This document shows positions 35,999-42,841 of a DNA stretch of 64,000 bases, piece after piece. The position numbers were made by a program, and so were the translations under genes. The first letter of the stretch is position 1; every line of letters starts with the position of its first letter. Below the pieces are notes generated by a model, which saw only the letters and a program-made list of their open reading frames with translations, was not told where the DNA came from and made no database searches. The DNA comes from Paenibacillus sp. PAMC 26794 (GTDB taxonomy: Bacteria > Bacillota > Bacilli > Paenibacillales > Paenibacillaceae), in assembly GCF_000316035.1 (NCBI RefSeq), contig NZ_ANHX01000055.1, forward strand, positions 1-64,000, given 5' to 3'.

Positions 35999-36385
35999 CT
36001 ACTTCTTCTGCTTCTTCTCCCGAGCTTTTTCCACATTTTCTTTTACCCGATACTCCACAATCCGGCGGATTAGATCCTCCGGCAATGGCTGATCCAGTGG
36101 AAACTGGACAGATCCCTTCCCCCCTTTATACTTGGAGAGTTCCTCTTTGAAAGCTTGAATTCCCCTTGGAGCAGGGTAAAATCCAATATGATGCTGGTAT
36201 GCGGCAAAATGAACCAAATTCCCATGCTGTGCATACGTAGGCATCTTGTAACTGATCTTCTCTTCGGCGTTCGGAGCCGCTTCACGAATAATCTGTCTTA
36301 ACGCCTGTAATCTCACCTGTACATCAGGTGCAAACTCCGAGATATATTCATCTACCAGCACCGAATAATGGTTACTCTCAGCCAT
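35999..36385 (-). CDS. YdhG/DUF1801 family protein (putative iron chaperone)
   Basis: A 128-residue protein of the DUF1801/YdhG family, a frataxin-like fold. The signature 'LRQIIREAAPNAEEKISYKMPTYAQHGNLVHFAAYQHHIGFYP' is clear, with 'GSVQFPLDQPLPEDLIRRIVEYRV' and a Lys-rich tail. B. subtilis YdhG (Fra) supplies iron for clusters and haem; the same role here is inferred. The start at 36385 has GGAAGGAG at 6 bp; the longer ORF start lacks one. A frameshifted gene remnant follows directly. Confidence 0.85.
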   Translation of the reverse strand: MAESNHYSVLVDEYISEFAPDVQVRLQALRQIIREAAPNAEEKISYKMPTYAQHGNLVHFAAYQHHIGFYPAPRGIQAFKEELSKYKGGKGSVQFPLDQPLPEDLIRRIVEYRVKENVEKAREKKQKK

Positions 36386-36503
36386 CTTGGACTCCTTCCA
36401 CCACGGATACATCAATGGATCCGTGGTACGGGCATATTTGCTTATATTGTACTTCAAATGGACAAGCGGAACAGCTAATTTCCTGCAACTTGGAATGTTA
36501 AAT

Positions 36504-36543
36504 TTGATTTTTAAGTGAACTAAGCCTTATAATACGTTTAAAC
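36504..36543 (+). promoter_or_regulatory. arsR-type gene promoter with GTTTAAAC operator
   Basis: TTGATT (36504-36509) and TATAAT (36528-36533), spaced by 18 bp, are followed at the start site by the palindrome GTTTAAAC (36536-36543). The same palindrome recurs at 36945-36952 in front of the next gene. Confidence 0.65.
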
Positions 36544-36569
36544 AATTAAACATTATAACGGAGTGAGCC

Positions 36570-36890
36570 ATGAACGAATCGATGGGTAACCAAAAAGTTA
36601 TTGATATTTTCGAGAATCTAAGTCCTTATCTTCAAGGTTTGGGAGACCCCGTTCGCCAGCGAATCATATCGCTGCTCATTGATCAAGAGAGCATGAACGT
36701 ATCGCAGATTGCAGAGCATGTCCCCATGTCACGCCCTACGGTCTCTCATCACTTGAAAATATTGCGTCAATCCGGGCTGTTATCGGTTCAGAAAAAAGGT
36801 ACGGAGATGTATTACAAGCTGGAGTTCAACGATGCGATCGAATTACTCAAACAGCTCGTTCATCTCGTAGAAGTGGAATGTCAGAGCTAG
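36570..36890 (+). CDS. ArsR family transcriptional regulator
   Basis: A 106-residue winged-helix repressor of the ArsR/SmtB family: 'LGDPVRQRIISLLIDQESMNVSQIAEHVPMSRPTVSHHLKILRQSGLLSVQKKGTEMYYKL'. No clear metal-binding cysteine set is present (the only Cys is near the C-terminus), so it may respond to something other than metals. GGAG lies 6 bp before the ATG. The next gene on the same strand, 100 bp away, shares a GTTTAAAC operator, pointing to joint control. Confidence 0.87.
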   Translation: MNESMGNQKVIDIFENLSPYLQGLGDPVRQRIISLLIDQESMNVSQIAEHVPMSRPTVSHHLKILRQSGLLSVQKKGTEMYYKLEFNDAIELLKQLVHLVEVECQS

Positions 36891-36944
36891 CGCATACCGC
36901 GCTGGTGAACCGCATTCCTTTTCTTCACTCTATTATGTTCAATA

Positions 36945-36952
36945 GTTTAAAC
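36945..36952 (+). promoter_or_regulatory. Second GTTTAAAC operator
   Basis: A perfect 8-bp palindrome identical to that over the ArsR gene's start site, located 38 bp before the dehydrogenase-like gene. Probable ArsR-family binding site. Confidence 0.5.
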
Positions 36953-36989
36953 ATATAAGTACATAAACATATCAACGGAGGTTTATCGA

Positions 36990-38072
36990 ATGAATAGAAA
37001 AAGAGTTCTTATCGCTGGAGGTTATGGTGCTGTAGGTGCACAGCTTGCCCGCATTTTACATGACAGGCATCCTGATCTGGAATTGGTATTGGGAGGCCGT
37101 TCTGCGGGTAAAGCAGCACCTTTTCCATCCAATCGTGTCCAAACGATTGTTGTTGATACCAATGCAGACGATCCACTGATTCACGCAGGAGAGAATATAT
37201 CATTAATCATTAATGCAGTGAACGATCTGGATGATCGGTTACTGGTGTCGGCCGTACAGAGAAAAATTCCCCTCATCGATATAACACGCTGGACTGAGGT
37301 GTTCAATCAAGCGATCCGTACAATAGAGCAGGAAGAGCTTCATGCTCCGGTAGTGCTGTCCTCTGGATGGATGGCAGGAACGGCGTCACTCTTTGCCATG
37401 ATACTTTCTAACTCTCTGCAACATGTCGAAGTAAACATTCATGCCCTATGGTCGCTGCGGGATAAGGCCGGCCCTGATTCGGCAGCCTTCATGGACCGGA
37501 TGAGTATTCCTTTTCAGATAACCGAATCCAATACGCATCGACTCGTCTATCCCATGACAGATCCGATCAAAGTTCATTTCCCGAACGGGTATACGACTCC
37601 ATGTTACAGATTGGATACACCCGATCACGTCACATTACCTCATACCAGTCATATTGATTCAACCAGCTTCCGCATTGCATTCGATAGTAAAGTATCTACC
37701 TATGCACTCACGGGACTGGTTAAAACTGGAGTATGGAAGATGATCAGCGGTGAACGTTTCAAGCCATTCCGGCGAAAGTTGCTCTATAATCCAGGAACTG
37801 GGAGTGCACATCATCTGGTCATTCAATTGAAAGGATTGGATGCGAAAGGGAATGAGGTTGAACGAACGATGACGGTCTCTGACCCACTTGGTCAGACCCA
37901 TATGACTGCACTTGGCGCTGCGGTTCAAGCCGAGAAGATACTGATGATGCCAACGGACAAGCCTATGGCTCCAGGCATCTATTATCCTGAGCATCTGTTC
38001 GATGATCGAATGGACATGGATGCGGTTACTCATTTTTTCAAACAATACGGCGTTCAAATATCCCATTCCTGA
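36990..38072 (+). CDS. Saccharopine dehydrogenase-like NAD(P) oxidoreductase
   Basis: A 360-residue protein with an N-terminal Rossmann fold ('RVLIAGGYGAVGAQLARIL', GxGxxG variant with GGYGAVG) and the saccharopine dehydrogenase-like arrangement, with 'LIINAVNDLDDRLLVSAVQRKIPLIDITRW' next. Members reduce or oxidise diverse carbonyl and imino compounds, so the substrate cannot be named. It is preceded by an ArsR regulator gene and its own operator. The Rossmann fold call is firm, the reaction unknown. Confidence 0.78.
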   Translation: MNRKRVLIAGGYGAVGAQLARILHDRHPDLELVLGGRSAGKAAPFPSNRVQTIVVDTNADDPLIHAGENISLIINAVNDLDDRLLVSAVQRKIPLIDITRWTEVFNQAIRTIEQEELHAPVVLSSGWMAGTASLFAMILSNSLQHVEVNIHALWSLRDKAGPDSAAFMDRMSIPFQITESNTHRLVYPMTDPIKVHFPNGYTTPCYRLDTPDHVTLPHTSHIDSTSFRIAFDSKVSTYALTGLVKTGVWKMISGERFKPFRRKLLYNPGTGSAHHLVIQLKGLDAKGNEVERTMTVSDPLGQTHMTALGAAVQAEKILMMPTDKPMAPGIYYPEHLFDDRMDMDAVTHFFKQYGVQISHS

Positions 38073-38086
38073 TATCCAGACATAAC

Positions 38087-38138
38087 AAAAAATCCGCGAA
38101 GCCGCTCCCTGCAAACAGTGGGACCTTCGCGGATTTTA
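38087..38138. terminator. Strong terminator between converging genes
   Basis: AAAATCCGCGAAG pairs perfectly with CTTCGCGGATTTT, with A- and T-runs on each side. Confidence 0.88.
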
Positions 38139-38189
38139 CGAATAATAATGGAGGGATCTATCGTATCAAGTACAAACTTGGGTCTGAAA

Positions 38190-38852
38190 TTATAGCGTCA
38201 TGGCTCGACCATTGCGCATCAGATAATCTTCTTTTGTTTTGTAATCCGGCATGATGCTACCGATCCGCCGCCAGAAGGAGCGATCATGATTCATGTGGTG
38301 AATATGGCACAGTTCATGAATGATGACATAATCCATCACTTCCAGTGGCGCCATCGCCAGGCGATAATTGAACGTCAGCTTTTTGTCCCAGCTGCAACTG
38401 CCCCACTTCGTGGGAGAATCTACGATCTCTACTGACTTCGGCTTCACCTTCAACTCCTGCTGATAACGAACGATGCGCTCCCCAATCATGCGTTTACACT
38501 CGGCAAAATAAAACTTCTTCAGATTCGCTCGCAGCTCTTCTTCTGTCAGCCCCTCTACAAGGATTAAGTCATGCAGTGCATGCTCCTTGCCAAAAAGCAG
38601 AAACTTCCCCTTGCCCTCATCTTCGTATTCCTTGGCTTGAGGACCGTCGAGCGCCCGCTGCATCAGAGCGGATTTCTTCAAAATCACATCCCCGTGCTGC
38701 TCTACAAGTTGCCGGATCATGTCTTCACTGGTGCCATTGGGTGCTTTGATTGTTACCATATAAGGCAAGTCCATCGTGATGGACACTTTCTTACGTTTGC
38801 CGTATTGGATATGACAGTTAATGCTATGATTATTTAGTTCTATAGTTAACAT
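38190..38852 (-). CDS. YgjP-like zinc metallopeptidase (DUF45)
   Basis: A 220-residue protein of the YgjP/SprT-like DUF45 group. The zinc motif 'VIIHELCHIHHMNHDRSFW' holds HExxH plus a third His. The preceding 'SPTKWGSCSWDKKLTFNYRLAMAPLEVMDYVI' is the family hallmark. Such proteins are often found with restriction systems or alone; their substrates are poorly known. It has its own promoter region and terminator and no operon partner. Confidence 0.87.
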   Translation of the reverse strand: MLTIELNNHSINCHIQYGKRKKVSITMDLPYMVTIKAPNGTSEDMIRQLVEQHGDVILKKSALMQRALDGPQAKEYEDEGKGKFLLFGKEHALHDLILVEGLTEEELRANLKKFYFAECKRMIGERIVRYQQELKVKPKSVEIVDSPTKWGSCSWDKKLTFNYRLAMAPLEVMDYVIIHELCHIHHMNHDRSFWRRIGSIMPDYKTKEDYLMRNGRAMTL

Positions 38853-39004
38853 AATGCGCTCCGCTTCTGAAGTTATTCATTCAACCAAATCAAATTGTAT
38901 ACCATCTCCGACCATAATGCATACTGTTCGGCGATATAATATCCTTGTTGTATTTTTATACATTATTATGTATTATTATTTAATTCTAAAATCGGAGGTT
39001 GGAT

Positions 39005-39760
39005 ATGACTCATACTACGGATACAGAATACAAAACCATTGAAGAACTATCCCTTAATCACTGGCAGCCCTTGTCCACCTTACTGTATGACGGCTGGGTA
39101 CTGCGTTTCGCCAAAGGATATACCAAACGTGCCAACTCCGTTCAACCTATCCATTACTCCACTCTGGATGTGCATGAAAAGATTGAGGAATGTGAGCGCA
39201 TCTATGCTTCCAATCAGTTAAATACCATATTCAAAATCACGCCGTTTATTCAGCCGGATCATCTCGACCAACTTTTGCAAGACAAAGGGTATGGCGTTGT
39301 CGATCTGACCCGTATCCAGACTCGGAGTCTGGAAGAGATCAAAGAGCCTGTGCACCAAGCTGTACAGATCGACGAACAGTTGACCGCAGCGTGGCTGGAT
39401 CACTTTTGCCGGTTGAATCAGGTGAATGATCTGCAACGGGAAACGACGGAACTAATGTTGGACAATATCCGCACAAAGGTAGGTTTCATCTCGCTGTTGA
39501 TCGATGGGCAAGTCGTCTCTTGTGGGTTTGGTGTCATCGAACGTGGCTATATTGGATTGTATGACATCATTACAGACGCTAACTTCCGGAATCGGGGACT
39601 TGCTGAACAGATGATCCTGCATCTATTGCATTGGGCAAAAAAACAAGGTGCTACCTCCAGTTTCCTGCAAGTGGTTGCGAATAATGCACCTGCCCTGAAG
39701 CTTTACGCCAAGCTGGGTTATTCAGAGATTTATAGCTATTGGTACAGAGTCAAAGAATAG
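39005..39760 (+). CDS. GNAT family N-acetyltransferase
   Basis: A 251-residue protein with a C-terminal GNAT domain (about 135-250). Motif A, for acetyl-CoA, is visible in 'ITDANFRNRGLAEQMILHLLHWAKKQG', followed by 'FLQVVANNAPALKLYAKLGYSEIYSYWYR'. The N-terminal half ('LNHWQPLSTLLYDGWVLRFAKGYTKRANSVQP') matches the GNAT acetyltransferases with an extra N-domain. The substrate is unknown. The ATG at 39005 has GGAGG at 6 bp; the TTG start 6 bp upstream does not. Single gene. Confidence 0.88.
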   Translation: MTHTTDTEYKTIEELSLNHWQPLSTLLYDGWVLRFAKGYTKRANSVQPIHYSTLDVHEKIEECERIYASNQLNTIFKITPFIQPDHLDQLLQDKGYGVVDLTRIQTRSLEEIKEPVHQAVQIDEQLTAAWLDHFCRLNQVNDLQRETTELMLDNIRTKVGFISLLIDGQVVSCGFGVIERGYIGLYDIITDANFRNRGLAEQMILHLLHWAKKQGATSSFLQVVANNAPALKLYAKLGYSEIYSYWYRVKE

Positions 39761-39847
39761 AGTGTTTGCTAATCAAGCTTAGCTTGTGGATTCTTTCATC
39801 ATATTCAGTCTGACAAACGTATCAATTCAAAACAACATCTTGAAAGC

Positions 39848-39886
39848 AAAAACTGCCCTCCTCCTATGAAGGAAAGGCAGTTTTTA
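39848..39886. terminator. Terminator after the GNAT gene
   Basis: AAAACTGCC pairs with GGCAGTTTT with extra base pairs in the centre, flanked by A and T runs; it lies between converging genes. Confidence 0.8.
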
Positions 39887-39946
39887 ATTTGTCTTCGTAA
39901 TTTTCCAAAACTCTTCACATCGTTCAGCATTACTCCTTGCGCTTTT

Positions 39947-42325
39947 CTACAAAGGCAGCTTCACCAGCACCTCATATTTCACGCCAGCTTGTATATTCTT
40001 AATGATGTCCCCTGCAATTCGTTGACCGTCAACATGCACTTCAATCGTCTGGACAGTTGCATCCTTTTTCATGTTTACATTCAGCTCAGCTCCGCGGAAC
40101 AACCGCGTAACCGATGCCTCGTTCCAATCTTCTGGTAACTGCGGACGAACCTGAAGCCCTTGTGCGTGACCTTGCAGGCCAAACAATCCGTCGATCAGGC
40201 AGCGATACACCCAAGGTACTGTGCCGGTGTTGAACAGATGACTGGAGCGCCCAGCTGTACGTGGGAATTGCCGATAAGCTCCGCGATAATAATTCGGGAT
40301 AAATACAGGTAGCTGACCCCGCTGGAGAATATCCTCGCCATCAGGACCCGGAATCATTTTAAGCAGCAAACGATACGCCTTCTCCTTCTCGCCCACCAGG
40401 TACAACGCATATATATAGAACGCCGCCGCGTGATTGTACACTGCTCCATTCTCTGCACTTCCCGGATGTTTCTGCGTAACTCGACCTACATCTTCCCGCA
40501 TAGCTGTGAAAGACGGCGCGAGCTTCTCGACACCATACGGCGTCTCCAATTGCTCCTCTACGGCGCGGATTAACTTCTCCTGTTTATCTTGATCCGCAGC
40601 ACCGCTCATAAGTGCCCAGCTCTGAGGATTGATATAGATGCGTCCTTCCACGTCTTTGCTTACACCAAACACTACATTATCATCCGTAATTCCTCGGGCA
40701 TACCAGTCCCCATCCCACAGATACTCATTTGCTACCGCATTGGTCTGAGTGGCTTCCTGACGGAATTCCGCTGCAACCTCGGCATGTCCCGCCTGTTCAC
40801 CAATATATGCCCACACATTGAACGCATATGCCGTCGCAATGGTCAGCCAGCCGGATACTCCTTTGCCTTTGTATCCCACCATGTTCATCGGATCACACCA
40901 GTCACCCTGATTGATATAGTTCAACCCGCGCGCATCCCGCTCATGGATCAACCAGCGCATCGCAAGATTCATATGCTCGAGTACACTAACCTTCTGTTCA
41001 CTGTCTGTAAAAGGAACCAGTTCCTCCAAAATGCTATAGTCATTCGTTTCATCTAGATAGGTCTTCATACAGACCGGAAGCCAGATACAGTGGTCGGTAT
41101 GAGGAACCTGGTTAATATATTTCAATTCTGCGTCCGGGTGCAAAATAATGCCATCTGGCATCGCACCGCTTATATGCTGCTGAGACAAAGCGGTCAAGAA
41201 CGCAGCCCGCGCAATCTGCGGCTGAATATAACTCATGCCCATGTTGTCCTGCAAATAATTCCGCGTCTGCGGATCGGTTGTCAGACGGTTGGTTTTGCCA
41301 TGATAGTACATCTGACGAGGCAGCCAATGATTCACGACATTATCTAACCAGCTGTCCGGTGTCTCGATCTGGATGTTTCCTTGCCCTTCCGCAATATACT
41401 CAGCATACTCCTGCTCGGCTGCGGTGAAACCATCCTTTCCTGCCTCATTCTGCTTCACAAAATAATGCTGACGAATGCCTTCGATCTCTGTCTCATCATG
41501 AGCCGGGCCAAAGATAAATCGATATGCCTGCTCAGCTCCCGCTTCCAGCTCTACTCTGTATTGCAATACAGCCACAGGTGTCTCATAGCAGGCATCTCCA
41601 CCAGCGAGCGTCTCCGACTGAAGGGCCGAAGGATTATGTAGTCCACCTTCGCCTTCAAAAGTCTCATGATTCACTTCCCACGCGGTCGGTTGGTGATCTG
41701 CGAGCAGATAGGTTTTGTCACTATAGTTTTTGATTTTGCTATAATCCTGATATTTCTGATACGGCGTAACCGCCGAGCAGACAATGCCCTGCAAATCTTC
41801 CACATATGAACCGGACTGGTTCATCCATGACATATAACCGACCGTATAATACGGGTAGATACTAAGCTTGCGTTTTCTCGAAGACAGATTGGTCACCTTC
41901 ACACGCCACAGCTCCATGACATCTTCCTTCGGCAAACGCAGGGACATCTCGATGCAAATGTCGTCCTGAATCACTTTCCAGTGAATATCGTGTTTGCCGA
42001 CAGCGAACGTATAGCTATCCGCCTGCTTGCGAACGGGTTCATACGGGGCGGAGAAGATTTCGCCACTTATTTCATCTTTAATGTACACAAACCGTCCCGG
42101 ATGGTGGGCATAGTATGGCTGCTCCGGCTGCATAAACGTCTTGGCTTCCAGGTTGGGCGCATACGAGTATTTGGCAGGTTCGGGCTGCATGAATTGGGCC
42201 ACCGCGTACCCCCGGCAATTCACATGAATCATCATCTTTTCATTCCAAAGGAATCCGGATGCCTTCGGTAAACTTGTCGGGCTTGTCAGTTCAACATATT
42301 GATTATCTTCCGTTGCTTTAATCAT
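39947..42325 (-). CDS. GH94 cellobiose/chitobiose phosphorylase-like enzyme
   Basis: A 792-residue inverting glycoside phosphorylase, normal length for family GH94. The N-terminal beta-sandwich domain (about 1-280) is followed by an (alpha/alpha)6 barrel. The catalytic region reads 'GLNYINQGDWCDPMNMVG', with the Asp general acid, and the phosphate-binding 'AENGAVYNHAAAFY' and 'HLFNTGTVPWVYRCLIDGLFG' follow. It probably splits a beta-linked disaccharide with phosphate to give a sugar 1-phosphate; cellobiose, chitobiose or another disaccharide cannot be separated by eye. The start at 42325 has GAGG at 7 bp. The promoter region carries two CG-centred operators. Confidence 0.88.
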   Translation of the reverse strand: MIKATEDNQYVELTSPTSLPKASGFLWNEKMMIHVNCRGYAVAQFMQPEPAKYSYAPNLEAKTFMQPEQPYYAHHPGRFVYIKDEISGEIFSAPYEPVRKQADSYTFAVGKHDIHWKVIQDDICIEMSLRLPKEDVMELWRVKVTNLSSRKRKLSIYPYYTVGYMSWMNQSGSYVEDLQGIVCSAVTPYQKYQDYSKIKNYSDKTYLLADHQPTAWEVNHETFEGEGGLHNPSALQSETLAGGDACYETPVAVLQYRVELEAGAEQAYRFIFGPAHDETEIEGIRQHYFVKQNEAGKDGFTAAEQEYAEYIAEGQGNIQIETPDSWLDNVVNHWLPRQMYYHGKTNRLTTDPQTRNYLQDNMGMSYIQPQIARAAFLTALSQQHISGAMPDGIILHPDAELKYINQVPHTDHCIWLPVCMKTYLDETNDYSILEELVPFTDSEQKVSVLEHMNLAMRWLIHERDARGLNYINQGDWCDPMNMVGYKGKGVSGWLTIATAYAFNVWAYIGEQAGHAEVAAEFRQEATQTNAVANEYLWDGDWYARGITDDNVVFGVSKDVEGRIYINPQSWALMSGAADQDKQEKLIRAVEEQLETPYGVEKLAPSFTAMREDVGRVTQKHPGSAENGAVYNHAAAFYIYALYLVGEKEKAYRLLLKMIPGPDGEDILQRGQLPVFIPNYYRGAYRQFPRTAGRSSHLFNTGTVPWVYRCLIDGLFGLQGHAQGLQVRPQLPEDWNEASVTRLFRGAELNVNMKKDATVQTIEVHVDGQRIAGDIIKNIQAGVKYEVLVKLPL

Positions 42326-42364
42326 CACTGAACCTCACTTTCAGATTATGGAGTCAAAAGACAG

Positions 42365-42374
42365 AAAACGTTTT
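42365..42374. promoter_or_regulatory. CG-centred palindrome in GH94 leader
   Basis: AAAACGTTTT, a perfect palindrome of LacI/CcpA-family type, lies between the predicted transcription start and the GH94 start codon; a repressor bound here would act as a roadblock. Confidence 0.5.
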
Positions 42375-42399
42375 AGGTAACTTGTATACAACTTTGTCC

Positions 42400-42422
42400 A
42401 TTATAACACGGGAACGCTTACA
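42400..42422 (-). promoter_or_regulatory. GH94 promoter -10 and cre site
   Basis: On the minus strand, TATAAT (42400-42405) is the likely -10. TGTAAGCGTTCCCG (42409-42422) just upstream is a close match to the CcpA cre consensus, so glucose repression is expected. Confidence 0.6.
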
Positions 42423-42433
42423 AAGAATTGAAA

Positions 42434-42463
42434 ACTAAAAAAAGAGCTGAGAAACTCAGCCCT
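42434..42463 (-). terminator. Terminator downstream of the SnoaL remnant
   Basis: GCTGAG-AAA-CTCAGC with a run of T on the minus strand; its stem overlaps the stop codon of the remnant gene. Confidence 0.75.
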
Positions 42464-42608
42464 GATTACGTTGTTTTTCGATGCCCAACCTGTCGATCTG
42501 TATCCAATACTCTGCAATTTGTTCGTTTTCCACTCGGTATACCGCACTGGCAATTTCAATTATTCTTCTATTATATATAAATATGTAGTAACTCTTGTAT
42601 TTTAACAT
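42456..42608 (-). pseudogene. C-terminal fragment of a SnoaL-like protein
   Basis: A 50-codon frame whose C-terminal half reads 'EIASAVYRVENEQIAEYWIQ' then 'IDRLGIEKQ', which is the end of a SnoaL/NTF2-like polyketide-cyclase fold protein (about 130 residues when whole). The N-terminal part is replaced by unrelated low-complexity sequence and the upstream DNA holds no continuation. It still has a good terminator. It is best read as a 5'-truncated gene, though a short expressed ORF cannot be excluded. Confidence 0.6.
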
Positions 42609-42841
42609 GGTCCCCCCGCTACGGAATTACAACTGTTCTATTGTTCTACAGGACTTGAAACCTACCCTCTCACCTTGACAATGCGTCAATATGACCATAA
42701 ACTAGCAAAGGATATCAGGAAATTAATAGGAGGTTTGGCCGTTAAGAGGTTCGAGTAAGGGTTTTAACCATATCTGATAATCTTTCGGTGTGTAGAAATG
42801 TAGCATTAGAGCAACTCAGAAAAACAAGAAAGCGGTGTATC

